Below, piece after piece: positions 20,175 through 28,891 of a stretch of DNA of 35,086 bases. Both the position numbers and the translations under genes were made by a program. Under the pieces are notes generated by a model. The model was not told the DNA's origin and ran no database searches. It saw nothing but the letters and a program-made list of their open reading frames with translations. This DNA is from Ignavibacteriales bacterium (GTDB taxonomy: Bacteria; Bacteroidota; Ignavibacteria; UBA10030; UBA8401): the NCBI GenBank assembly GCA_016182545.1, contig JACPGG010000091.1:1-35086 (forward strand), in the 5' to 3' direction. The number at the start of each line of letters is the position of its first letter. The first letter of the stretch is position 1.

Positions 20175-20611
20175 TGCCGCTCCAAAATAATCTTCAGTCT
20201 ATCCAGATCTTCATCCTGCCGTTTTTGAAATCCTTTTTTCATCATCAACGGACCGAACAATTTCAAAAAGAATGGTGTGAATGTGGATTCGACATTGCTT
20301 TTCATTTCGGTGCTGCCGTTTCCCAGATCGCGGAACGTTGTGGTCAGCGAGGAGACCATCCACTGATTTGTCATGGTCCCCGAGAATTCCTCGAATTCCT
20401 TCCTCACCGTGATCGTTTCTGTCATCTCGATTGACCGTCCGTTCATTTCATAGTAATGCTTCGAAACAGCGCCGGGTTTTCCGGTCGTCCCGCTGATATG
20501 CTCAAAGCGTTTGAATCCTGTCAGCCATAACTGCATGTTATCGGGATCGTCGAAAAATTTCCAGACATCTTTCACAGGTTTGTTGATGACAACGGTCGAG
20601 ATGGTTCGCAT
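20171..20611 (-). CDS. SRPBCC family protein (polyketide cyclase/START-like)
   Basis: STVVINKPVKDVWKFFDDPDNMQLWLTGFKRFEHISG typical SRPBCC N-terminus. Confidence 0.85.
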   Translation of the reverse strand: MRTISTVVINKPVKDVWKFFDDPDNMQLWLTGFKRFEHISGTTGKPGAVSKHYYEMNGRSIEMTETITVRKEFEEFSGTMTNQWMVSSLTTTFRDLGNGSTEMKSNVESTFTPFFLKLFGPLMMKKGFQKRQDEDLDRLKIILERQ

Positions 20612-20686
20612 GATGATCCCCTCCTGAATGTCCGGCTAATGTAGAGAGCACGACAAGGAATGTCAAGCAACGATTGTAAAGATGAA

Positions 20687-21304
20687 TTAGGGAAGGAACG
20701 AACGGAGCTGCTTATCGTGAACGGACTTTAATGTCAGAAGAGAAATGACAGCGCCGCAGGTGGCGAGAAACATATCCCACTGCGTATCCCACACATCCCC
20801 CTGTGTTGCAAGAAACGCATCGGCATTTTCGCCGACCGCAAGAGCAACCCACCACTCGAAGAACTCATACATTGCGCTGATGGCAAGACAGATGCAGACA
20901 ACGATGAAGAAGAGCATTTTCCCTGACCGAAGCGGCGTTGTTCGCACAAGAACCTCGCGGGCAATAATTGCGGGAATGAATCCCTGTGCGAAATGCCCGA
21001 CGCGATCGTAATAATTCCGCGCGAGGCTGAATTCATCGCGCAGCCAGTTGAAGAGCGGCATCTCGGCGTACGTATAATGTCCGCCGATCATTAATATGAC
21101 TGCGTGAATGCAAATGAGAAGGTACGCAAGATTGGTCAGGCGAAAACGGTTGTATGTGAGCGCGAGAATTGCAACAGCGATCAATGCAGGAAGCACTTCG
21201 AGAAACCACGTGAAAAGATCCCTCGGATTGATAAAAGACCACAACAAGACGGAAAAGAAAACGGCTAAAAGAACGAGGTGAAATTTTTCTATGCCGGATT
21301 TCAT
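20687..21304 (-). CDS. DUF2238/YjdF-like integral membrane protein
   Basis: GHYTYAEMPLFNWLRDEFSLARNYYDRVGHFAQGFIPAIIAREVLVR...YEFFEWWVAL...GDVWDTQWDMFLATCGA. Confidence 0.88.
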   Translation of the reverse strand: MKSGIEKFHLVLLAVFFSVLLWSFINPRDLFTWFLEVLPALIAVAILALTYNRFRLTNLAYLLICIHAVILMIGGHYTYAEMPLFNWLRDEFSLARNYYDRVGHFAQGFIPAIIAREVLVRTTPLRSGKMLFFIVVCICLAISAMYEFFEWWVALAVGENADAFLATQGDVWDTQWDMFLATCGAVISLLTLKSVHDKQLRSFLP

Positions 21305-21307
21305 ACG

Positions 21308-21796
21308 TTAATGATGATGTCCGCCGGCACCGTGCACATGTCCGTGGCTCAATTCGTCGGCGCTTGCATTCCGAACATCGACGACAGTGATGTCAAAATG
21401 GAGTGTCTTTCCTGCAAGGGGATGATTGCCGTCCACCGTCACCGTATCATTGTTGATGTTCGTGATCGTGACGACCTGATTCCCTTCAGGAGATGAAGCG
21501 GTGAACTGCATGCCCACCTTCAATTCCGGCACCCCTTCAAATTGTGAGCGTGAAACCTGAACCACCTGTGCAAGGTCGTACTCGCCGTATCCATCCACCG
21601 GTGCAACCGATATTTTCAGCGAATCTCCGACAGATTTTCCGTTCAATTGTGATTCGAGACCCGGAACGATGTTTCCCATTCCGTGAATGTACGCCAACGG
21701 TTCATGTCCGTCGGATGTATCCAAAATTTCACCCTGATCGTTCCGTAGCGTGTAATTAATTGAGACTACTTTTTCATTTTCGATTTTCATTGTCAT
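21308..21796 (-). CDS. FKBP-type peptidyl-prolyl isomerase, SlyD-like, His-rich C-terminus
   Basis: VSINYTLRNDQGEILDTSDGHEPLAYIHGMGNIVPGLESQLNGKSVGD...; insert-in-flap domain; ends SHGHVHGAGGHHH. Confidence 0.92.
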   Translation of the reverse strand: MTMKIENEKVVSINYTLRNDQGEILDTSDGHEPLAYIHGMGNIVPGLESQLNGKSVGDSLKISVAPVDGYGEYDLAQVVQVSRSQFEGVPELKVGMQFTASSPEGNQVVTITNINNDTVTVDGNHPLAGKTLHFDITVVDVRNASADELSHGHVHGAGGHHH

Positions 21797-21862
21797 CCTT
21801 GATAGAATTTTTAACTCACCATCAAAGTAATAAAAGTAATCGAAACTCCCAAGTTGTATCCA

Positions 21863-22369
21863 TTAATGGATATGCCGCACTCCTCTTTTGATCATGATGA
21901 TATTGACCGGGAGCGCCGCAACAAATCCGACCGCGAGAGCAGCGAACATTCCGATCCAAAATATTCCGTCTGTCAATCCTGCTTCCATCACGCCCGGTAT
22001 GGCGAACTGTGTCCCGACTTCGAATGCTTCCATCACGGCAATGCTCAATCCTTCACCGACGAAGACCGTCTTCAGTGCATTCTGAAGCGTAAAACGAGAA
22101 CGCAGCAGCGGAAGAATGCCGAGCGCCATGCCCGCAATAAATCCGAGAATGACAGCAAGAATCGTCGTCTCCATCATCGACATACCATAATATGTACCGA
22201 TGATCATTCCGACAACTTCACCAATGCCGCAGCCTATAAGACAATGGAACGTAGCACTGACAGAAAGCGAGAAAACGGATTGCTCCTTTTCTCCGGAATG
22301 CTGATGAGAAGTATGTTCTGTCATTTCATGATGCGATGAGTGGTGGTTGTGATGTGCATGCGATTCCAT
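21863..22369 (-). CDS. DUF4396-type membrane protein with His-rich N-terminus
   Basis: MESHAHHNHHSSHHEMTEHTSHQHSG... then TM segments FHCLIGCGIGEVVGMIIGTYYGM; internal Met chosen with AGGAGG-like RBS upstream. Confidence 0.75.
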   Translation of the reverse strand: MESHAHHNHHSSHHEMTEHTSHQHSGEKEQSVFSLSVSATFHCLIGCGIGEVVGMIIGTYYGMSMMETTILAVILGFIAGMALGILPLLRSRFTLQNALKTVFVGEGLSIAVMEAFEVGTQFAIPGVMEAGLTDGIFWIGMFAALAVGFVAALPVNIIMIKRGVRHIH

Positions 22370-22470
22370 GCAAGCCTCCTTATGATGTGAACGGATGTTG
22401 ATTAAACCCTCTTCAACATACTGCACACGAGCCAGATAAGCGTTACAGAATTTTTGCAAAGATGTGTATT

Positions 22471-23004
22471 TTATTCTACGGGAAGTGTCTGCGGCTCGAT
22501 CTTGTGCAATATTTTCTTTGCCCGCGCACGAATTCCCGAACTGCCGAACGGCAGCATCTCTTTGAGGACGAGCGATAGTTCACGCTTCAGATCGGGTTCA
22601 TCGTCCGCAATATTCGCCAGCACCGTCATCGAGAACGCCTTCACCGCAATCGGCGACTCTACCGATTGAAGGAATCCGAAACAAAGATCAGCAGCGATGC
22701 CTTGAAACTTCTTTGGAATGGCGACAAACTGAAGCACACGCACGACGTTCCGTTTCACAGCATCATGAACATTTTTTTCGGATGCTCGTTTGATCATTTT
22801 TGCGATCCACGGACCGATGAGATGGGGATGCCTGTCGGCGCAATGAGAAACGATCCATGACGCGCGCTGCGCAACATGATGTTCACCGGTTAAAAACAAC
22901 GTCATCAACCCGGCGAATCGTACTTCGTCACCACCGATCCAACGCGAGATCTTTATTGCCTGTCGTTTGGAATGTTCTTTAAGGATTTCGGCTTCTAAAT
23001 TCAT
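22471..23004 (-). CDS. HEAT-repeat-like alpha-helical protein
   Basis: Repeated helical pairs (AQRASWIVSHCADRHPHLIGPWIAKMIK, ...VKRNVVRVLQFVAIPKKFQG, IAVKAFSMTVLANIADDEPDLKRELSLVLKEML); start at MNLEAE preferred. Confidence 0.6.
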   Translation of the reverse strand: MNLEAEILKEHSKRQAIKISRWIGGDEVRFAGLMTLFLTGEHHVAQRASWIVSHCADRHPHLIGPWIAKMIKRASEKNVHDAVKRNVVRVLQFVAIPKKFQGIAADLCFGFLQSVESPIAVKAFSMTVLANIADDEPDLKRELSLVLKEMLPFGSSGIRARAKKILHKIEPQTLPVE

Positions 23005-23122
23005 TGCGATTGCGTAAACCAATTTGGTAGAAACGACCGCATAATGTACCAATCAATGAAGCAGCAAGCAATTCGCTTCCACTTCACGCGCAATTTTTGT
23101 ATTTTTGTTCAGTTCAAGAAAC

Positions 23123-23141
23123 GGAGATGTCAGACATCTCC
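23123..23141. repeat. Short palindromic hairpin
   Basis: GGAGATGT CAG ACATCTCC. Confidence 0.6.
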
Positions 23142-23195
23142 TTACACGAATCAACAGAGAGTCGGAATTTGTACGAATCGGCAAACAAGATGTCT

Positions 23196-23216
23196 GATAT
23201 CTTGTTGAAAGTTGAA
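23196..23216. repeat. Short palindromic hairpin related to the previous one
   Basis: AACAAGATGTCTGATATCTTGTT (approximately these coordinates); inner GATGTCTGATATC mirrors GATGTCAGACATC. Confidence 0.5.
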
Positions 23217-23223
23217 AAGATTT

Positions 23224-23934
23224 ATGGGAAGAATATTCGAGAAACGTAAATATAAGATGTTCGCGCGGTTCAAGAAGATGTCCAAGGCATTTAACCGCAT
23301 CGGCAAAGATATCGAGATCGCCGTTAAATCGGGGGGAGTGGACCCGAAGTCGAATTCGCGGCTCCGGATTGCAATACAGAACGCGAAAAGCGTGAACATG
23401 CCGAAGGACCGCATCGACGCGGCGATCAAACGGGCGTCAAATAAAGATACATCGGGATATCACGAGATCATCTATGAAGGATACGCACCGCACGGCATCG
23501 CGGTGATCGTGGAATGCGCGACCGACAACCAAACGAGAACCGTCTCCAATGTGCGCCATATCTTCAAACAATACGACGGCACCATGGGGAATTCCGGCTC
23601 CATCGCATTCATGTTCGAACGGAAAGGTTTGTTCAAAATTCCTGTCGAAAAGATCAAAGATGTGGATGAGTTTGAACTGGAGATGATCGATCATGGATTG
23701 GATGATCTGACCGGAGACGATCAATTTATTTACGTCTATACTTCGTTCCACGATTTCGGAGCCATGCAGAAAGCGCTGGAAGAGAAGGGGATCGAACCTG
23801 CAAGCACTGAGTTGCAATATATTCCCACGACGACAAAAGAACTTCCGGAAGAACAACAAAAAGAAGTGAACGACCTGATCAATGCACTGGAAGAGGACGA
23901 CGACGTGCAGAGCGTGTATCATACGATGCAGTAA
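23224..23934 (+). CDS. yebC: YebC/PmpR family regulatory protein
   Basis: FARFKKMSKAFNRIGKDIEIAVKSGGVDPKSNSRLRIAIQNAKSVNMPKDRIDAAIKRA...YEGYAPHGIAVIVECATDNQTRTVSNVRHIF. Start uncertain (23212 or 23224). Confidence 0.94.
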   Translation: MGRIFEKRKYKMFARFKKMSKAFNRIGKDIEIAVKSGGVDPKSNSRLRIAIQNAKSVNMPKDRIDAAIKRASNKDTSGYHEIIYEGYAPHGIAVIVECATDNQTRTVSNVRHIFKQYDGTMGNSGSIAFMFERKGLFKIPVEKIKDVDEFELEMIDHGLDDLTGDDQFIYVYTSFHDFGAMQKALEEKGIEPASTELQYIPTTTKELPEEQQKEVNDLINALEEDDDVQSVYHTMQ

Positions 23935-23962
23935 ATCAGAGGTCAGAGATCAGAAGTCAGCG
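23935..23962. repeat. Tandem heptamer repeat (4 copies of RTCAGNR-like unit)
   Basis: ATCAGAG-GTCAGAG-ATCAGAA-GTCAGCG directly after the yebC stop. Confidence 0.65.
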
Positions 23963-23967
23963 AAAGT

Positions 23968-24010
23968 CAAATCCCCGAAGTCTTCAAGACTTCGGGGATT
24001 TGCAGTTTTT
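23968..24010 (+). terminator. Strong palindromic terminator after yebC
   Basis: CAAATCCCCGAAGTCTT C AAGACTTCGGGGATTTG followed by CAGTTTTT. Confidence 0.8.
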
Positions 24011-24012
24011 GA

Positions 24013-25623
24013 TTATCTGAGAAGGATCATCTTTTTGCTTTCTACTAAACTCCCCGCTTCAAGACGATAAACATACATTCCGGATGCTGCATGCGAACCG
24101 GTCAGTGTTTGAGCATTCCATTGTACGGAATACTCTCCGGCTTTGAGATATTCATTTTTCAACGTTGCCACCAGTTGTCCCAAAACATTGTACACCTTCA
24201 ATGATACATGGGACGAAACGCCGGTAGTAAACCGAATTTCTGTTTCAGGGTTGAAAGGATTGGGATAGTTTTGGGCAAGCGAAAATACTTTTGGAGCCAA
24301 CGTTTCATCCTGTACATACATAGGAATTTGGAAATCGTTGTCATACACAAGTTGAGCATACTTGTCCAGCGCGACTAGCGAATCAAGATATCCGTTTGTT
24401 TGTACGTCGCCGGAAATGGGGTTTCCTTTTCCAGGCGCAACCAACACACATACTACAACACGAGCAGTATCATTGGGTGCCATAGTAAAAGGTCCTGTTG
24501 CCATCAAAAGTCTCTTGTCACCTGGTCCGGTATCGCCATCGCGAACTCCGGCCGCCATAAAGTCGTATCGTGCAGGGCCATTGGGTGGATCGTTATCAAT
24601 GCCCCAGTTCCGGAATGTTGTTAAACCGATTTGGCTTCCCACATTTTTTGCACGACCGGTTCGCTGGAATATAAGCAGGGAGTCAGCGGATGTTTTTACT
24701 ACAGGACTTTCCAAAAAATCGAATCCGATAACGCCGATGTATCCGCCCTCATTTTCGGTGAATTGAAAAGCCAGGTTCAAGATAGAATCGTTGCTATAAA
24801 AAGAGTTATGATCATTGGTTGAACTGCCGATATCGGAATCACCCGCAGGCGCTAAATAACACTCACGTAGAGTATCGCCGCTTTTGTTAATGACGTTGTA
24901 GATTAAATAGACAAAGTCTTTGCTTGGTCCAGATCCCCACGAATAGACGGTCTGCTGAATGTCGAGGCCAAGCGGGTACCCGGTGTTGGGTTTGTACTCT
25001 GGATTTCGAAGCGTGTCTGTATCTTTATAAATGCAAAACATATCTTCATCTGATATGAACACAGGAGGATATTGAGCTCTTTCGGTGCTGTCTGAAAGGT
25101 AGTCACCATAATATCCGTCTTTCCCCGGCTGTTTCGACGAATTCTTCCACCGTAAAGGCCAATCCGGCAAAGATCCATTCTTCGTGTTCTTTCCTTCGGA
25201 AGAGAAATCTGTTCCGACATACATATAATATTTTTTGGCACGGGGATCGGTATCGGGTAGCACTCTCATACCATCAACCACTGAACCTGGTGCAAACCAT
25301 GAAGCGCCGCTGTTGGGGTTGTATCCGACGGATACTACTTTTACCGTATCGTACAAGTTCCTTTTTTTTGCCCCGAACCAAATTGATTGTCCGTAGATGT
25401 ATGCTCTAGCTGAACCCCGCGGCCAAAACCATCCCGCACCAGCAGACGAGACATTGTGGCCGTATACACCATAATTTGTTATATAGAACTCATTGTTGCT
25501 TATCTGAGAAAGCCGTTGCTCAAACAGCACGGAGGATTTATGCACAACGGGACTTCGAGTATTTTTTGTACCAGCAACGACAATGGTGATGACAAGGCAA
25601 AAAGAGAATAAAGATTTTATCAT
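24013..25623 (-). CDS. Secreted protein with type IX secretion (por) C-terminal sorting domain
   Basis: Signal peptide; C-terminus AQNYPNPFNPETEIRFTTGVSSHVSLKVYNVLGQLVATLKNEYLKAGEYSVQWNAQTLTGSHAASGMYVYRLEAGSLVESKKMILLR is the T9SS type A pattern. Confidence 0.9.
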   Translation of the reverse strand: MIKSLFSFCLVITIVVAGTKNTRSPVVHKSSVLFEQRLSQISNNEFYITNYGVYGHNVSSAGAGWFWPRGSARAYIYGQSIWFGAKKRNLYDTVKVVSVGYNPNSGASWFAPGSVVDGMRVLPDTDPRAKKYYMYVGTDFSSEGKNTKNGSLPDWPLRWKNSSKQPGKDGYYGDYLSDSTERAQYPPVFISDEDMFCIYKDTDTLRNPEYKPNTGYPLGLDIQQTVYSWGSGPSKDFVYLIYNVINKSGDTLRECYLAPAGDSDIGSSTNDHNSFYSNDSILNLAFQFTENEGGYIGVIGFDFLESPVVKTSADSLLIFQRTGRAKNVGSQIGLTTFRNWGIDNDPPNGPARYDFMAAGVRDGDTGPGDKRLLMATGPFTMAPNDTARVVVCVLVAPGKGNPISGDVQTNGYLDSLVALDKYAQLVYDNDFQIPMYVQDETLAPKVFSLAQNYPNPFNPETEIRFTTGVSSHVSLKVYNVLGQLVATLKNEYLKAGEYSVQWNAQTLTGSHAASGMYVYRLEAGSLVESKKMILLR

Positions 25624-25813
25624 ATAGATACACTCCTGATAAATATTGCACCTGTTGAATATGAATAGTCAATCGGTGGACTATTACTTGATAGGATAAT
25701 ACATATTTTTTAGATATCACGGTATCATGTATTTACGTGATATTGAAAAATCCATTTTTTCGAGAATTTCTTCCCCATGCGAGCCGTCTCTAAGAGCGAA
25801 ACAATGTTTGTCA

Positions 25814-26977
25814 TCATAACTTACCTGTGTGTATCGCATCATCCCCGAATTTCTTCCGCAGTTTATCGACAGCATTCAATATCTGCATCCGCTTTTCATC
25901 TTCGGCGAAGATGGACATCGTCTCATCCTTTGATTCGGAGAATTGAGTTAATCCAACCCCCAGCAAACGGATAGGGAATTTTCTTGTATATGCCTTCAAA
26001 AAAATACTTTTCACCGCATCGAATACGATCCTGTCGTCGTTTGTCGGTTCTTTGAGAGTGATATTGCGGGTAATGGTCGAGAAGTCCGAGTACCGCAGTT
26101 TCAACTTCACCGTCTTTCCTTTCCAGCCGTACCGCCGCGTGTTGTAGCAGACACTTTCCGTCAATTCGAACAGGTTCTTCAGCAGTTCATTCCTGTCCGA
26201 AATATTTTCCATGAATGTGTTTTCGTTGCTGATGCTTTTCCGTTTCCATCCCACGTCGAGCACGTCGTTTCCCAATCCAATTGCCGTGCGGTAGAAATAT
26301 CTGCCGTGGTCCCCCAGTATCGCTTCGATTGTTTCTTTTTTCGCTTTCTGAATATCACGGATCGTGTTGAAGTTGTATTTCCGCAGTTCTTTTTCAGTCT
26401 TCGTGCCGACACCGGGAATCACTGCAATGTCGAGCGGGGCGAGGAAATCTTTTTCCAAGCCATGTTCAACAATGATCAAACCCTCCGGCTTCATACAGCC
26501 GGTGGCGATCTTGGAAATGATCTTGTTGGAAGAAAGGGCGATGGTGCAGGGGAGCGAGAATTCTTTTTTCACCAGTGCCTGCAGCGTGCGCATCAGTCCC
26601 GGCAGATCGTTGTTGTACAGTTTTTCGCAGCCGGTAAAATCCATATACATCTCATCGATGGATGCCTGCTGAACGATCGGCGCGTAGTCGCACATGAATT
26701 TATAGAGCCGCTTCGAGATCTTGCCGTACTCGCCATGACTTCCCCGTACAACGATCAACTGCGGACAGAGATCGAGCGCCTGTCCCATCGGCATGGCGGA
26801 ACGGACGCCGAACTTTCTCGCTTCGTACGATGCGGAAGAAACGACACCGCGTCTGCCGACACCGCCGACGGCGACCGGCTTGCCGATCAGCGACGGATCT
26901 TTGATCCGTTCGACGGAGACGAAGAAGCAATCGAGATCGAGATGAGCGATGAATTTTTTATGATAGTCCATTGACAC
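25814..26977 (-). CDS. dinB: DNA polymerase IV (Y-family)
   Basis: FIAHLDLDCFFVSVERIKDPSLIGKPVAVGG...SSASYEARKFGVRSAMPMGQALDLCPQLIVV...QQASIDEMYMDFTGCE. Confidence 0.97.
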   Translation of the reverse strand: MSMDYHKKFIAHLDLDCFFVSVERIKDPSLIGKPVAVGGVGRRGVVSSASYEARKFGVRSAMPMGQALDLCPQLIVVRGSHGEYGKISKRLYKFMCDYAPIVQQASIDEMYMDFTGCEKLYNNDLPGLMRTLQALVKKEFSLPCTIALSSNKIISKIATGCMKPEGLIIVEHGLEKDFLAPLDIAVIPGVGTKTEKELRKYNFNTIRDIQKAKKETIEAILGDHGRYFYRTAIGLGNDVLDVGWKRKSISNENTFMENISDRNELLKNLFELTESVCYNTRRYGWKGKTVKLKLRYSDFSTITRNITLKEPTNDDRIVFDAVKSIFLKAYTRKFPIRLLGVGLTQFSESKDETMSIFAEDEKRMQILNAVDKLRKKFGDDAIHTGKL

Positions 26978-26992
26978 TAATGAGATACTGTC

Positions 26993-27025
26993 AGATTTTC
27001 CAAATCTTTTAGATTTGGAAAATCT
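26993..27025. repeat. Perfect inverted repeat downstream of the cysK-like gene
   Basis: AGATTTTCCAAATCT (26993-27007) TTT AGATTTGGAAAATCT (27011-27025). Confidence 0.8.
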
Positions 27026-27030
27026 TGTGG

Positions 27031-27948
27031 TTATCTATATAAATCCCCGTTAAGATACTTCAATCCCGAATCGACAATGATCGTGACGATCTTCTTTCCC
27101 GGTCCGATAATTTTCGCGCGCTGCATCGCTCCCCACACATTGGCGCCCGAGGTAATTCCTCCGAAGATCCCTTCCATGCGAGCCAGTTTTCGCGCAGTGT
27201 CGTACGCATCCTCATCGGAAACGGCGATGATCTCGTCCGCAAGATCCAATCTGCAGATCGCAGGAACGAATCCCGATCCGATCCCCTCCAGTTTATGAGA
27301 ACCCGACACATCGCCGCCGGAAAGTGCCCGAACATTTTTCGGTTCAATTGCAATGCAGCGGACCTTCGGAATTTCTTTCTTGAATGCTTCCGCGTTGCCG
27401 GAAAAACTTCCGCTGGTACCGACTCCCGTGATAAATTCGTCGATATTGGTTCCGAGCACATCCATGATCTCCCTCGCCATCGCATGATACGCGTTCCTAT
27501 TGTCGACATTGTTGAATTGATCGGGCCAGAATGTATTCGGCTGCTTGCTTAACTCTCTCGCCCGTTCGATCAGCGCATTGATCAGTTTGGCGGTGATGCG
27601 TCCGTCGCCGCTCGGGATCACGTCCAATTGCGCGCCGAATGCCCGCATCGTCTGCAATTTTTCCTGTGCAAATGCATCGGATGAAACGAAGTGCGCGCGG
27701 TACCCTTTCATTGCGCAGACCATTGCGAGCGAACTGCCGGTGCTGCCGCCTGTGTATTCCACGACAGTTCCGCCCGGTTTCAATTGACCTCTTCTCTCGG
27801 CTCCTTCGATCATCGAAAGCGCCATCCGGTCTTTCATGCTGCCGGTGGGATTTGCTCCTTCGTACTTTACGTAGATGTCGGCGCAGCCCGGTTCTGTGAG
27901 CCGTTCCAATTTTAACAGCGGTGTTTTTCCGATCTGGTTCATGTTCAT
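27031..27948 (-). CDS. cysK: PLP-dependent cysteine synthase family protein
   Basis: IGKTPLLKLERLTE...VKYEGANPTGSMKDRMALSMIE, EYTGGSTGSSLAMVCAMKGY, TGVGTSGSFSGNAEAFK. Confidence 0.88.
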   Translation of the reverse strand: MNMNQIGKTPLLKLERLTEPGCADIYVKYEGANPTGSMKDRMALSMIEGAERRGQLKPGGTVVEYTGGSTGSSLAMVCAMKGYRAHFVSSDAFAQEKLQTMRAFGAQLDVIPSGDGRITAKLINALIERARELSKQPNTFWPDQFNNVDNRNAYHAMAREIMDVLGTNIDEFITGVGTSGSFSGNAEAFKKEIPKVRCIAIEPKNVRALSGGDVSGSHKLEGIGSGFVPAICRLDLADEIIAVSDEDAYDTARKLARMEGIFGGITSGANVWGAMQRAKIIGPGKKIVTIIVDSGLKYLNGDLYR

Positions 27949-27957
27949 TCCGTTAAT

Positions 27958-28233
27958 TTATAGATGTTTTTTTGGAAGAATCATCCAAAGAATAATATAC
28001 ACAACAAATCCCGGTAGCACCGGCAGGACCGATCCGACGATAAAAATGATCCTGACCGTGATCCTTTTCCATCCAAGCCATTCGGCGATTCCCGCGCACA
28101 CGCCGGCAATTATTTTGTGATCCGTTGAAAGTTTTAGGTCTCTTAATCGTGGCATGGTTGGTTCATCTTCGAATGCCTGCACAGCTGGGCTTGGAGAGAC
28201 ACTGTAGTTTGAGTAAAGAGGTGTTTCCAACAT
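27958..28233 (-). CDS. PspC domain protein
   Basis: LRDLKLSTDHKIIAGVCAGIAEWLGWKRITVRIIFIVGSVLPVLPGFVVYIILWMILPKK. Confidence 0.85.
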   Translation of the reverse strand: MLETPLYSNYSVSPSPAVQAFEDEPTMPRLRDLKLSTDHKIIAGVCAGIAEWLGWKRITVRIIFIVGSVLPVLPGFVVYIILWMILPKKHL

Positions 28234-28242
28234 TATTTATTT

Positions 28243-28698
28243 TTACAACACCTTTTCCATCTTAATATTCGCCCGTTGATACAGACTTGCATCCAGAGGA
28301 ACCTCCACAAATCCGAACTTTCTGTACAAATGGATCGCCGATCCCAATTTTGTGTTGGAGTAGAGAATAACTTTCTTTGCGCCGATCTCTTTTGCTGTAG
28401 CAAGGGAATGCTCCAATAATTTTTTTCCGATTCCCGCCCCTTGATATTTTTCGGTGACCGCCATCTTGCCGAGTTCGAAGAGTCCGTTCCCTTCATTCAG
28501 CAATGAAGCGGTGCCGACGATTTCATTATTCAGCATTGCGTAAAATATCCGTCCCCCTTTATCAATGATCTCTTTTTGCGGCTCGGAAAGGAGGAGGGTG
28601 TCCATCGGTTCTATGGTGAAATATTTGTTCAGCCACTCTTCGTTGAGCGTTTTGAAAGCATCTTTGTGGCGGTCGGAAAACTCAATGATCGTAACCAT
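28243..28698 (-). CDS. GNAT family N-acetyltransferase
   Basis: FELGKMAVTEKYQGAGIGKKLLEHSLATAKEIGAKKVILYSNTKLGSAIHLYRKFGF; start at MVTIIEF (28698) preferred because the longer frame runs through intergenic hairpins. Confidence 0.88.
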   Translation of the reverse strand: MVTIIEFSDRHKDAFKTLNEEWLNKYFTIEPMDTLLLSEPQKEIIDKGGRIFYAMLNNEIVGTASLLNEGNGLFELGKMAVTEKYQGAGIGKKLLEHSLATAKEIGAKKVILYSNTKLGSAIHLYRKFGFVEVPLDASLYQRANIKMEKVL

Positions 28699-28742
28699 GG
28701 AAGAAGATACGCAAGTCGGAAGAAAAAAGTAACAGGAGAAGT

Positions 28743-28862
28743 GGGGTCTTTTGGATGCCCGCTTAAAATCCGCGGGCATGACGAAATCAGAAATAATGTC
28801 ATTCCCGAATGTTTCTATCGGGAATCTATCCATGATTATATCATTAATTTTCAAAAGACCCC
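28743..28862. repeat. MITE-like/REP-like element with terminal inverted repeats and internal hairpins
   Basis: GGGGTCTTTTG (28743-28753) / CAAAAGACCCC (28852-28862); internal GATGCCCGCTTAAAATCCGCGGGCAT and ATTCCCGAATGTTTCTATCGGGAAT hairpins. Confidence 0.6.
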
Positions 28863-28891
28863 GCTACCGTAACAGGGAATTTATATCAGTC

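Noticed and set aside
26306-26974. 222-aa plus-strand ORF opposite dinB
   Set aside because: Fully antisense to a clear dinB gene, with no family features.
28698-28854. N-terminal extension of the GNAT protein (MKINDIIMDRFPIETFGND...)
   Set aside because: This part translates a hairpin-rich intergenic element; GNAT homology begins at MVTIIEFSDRHKDAF.
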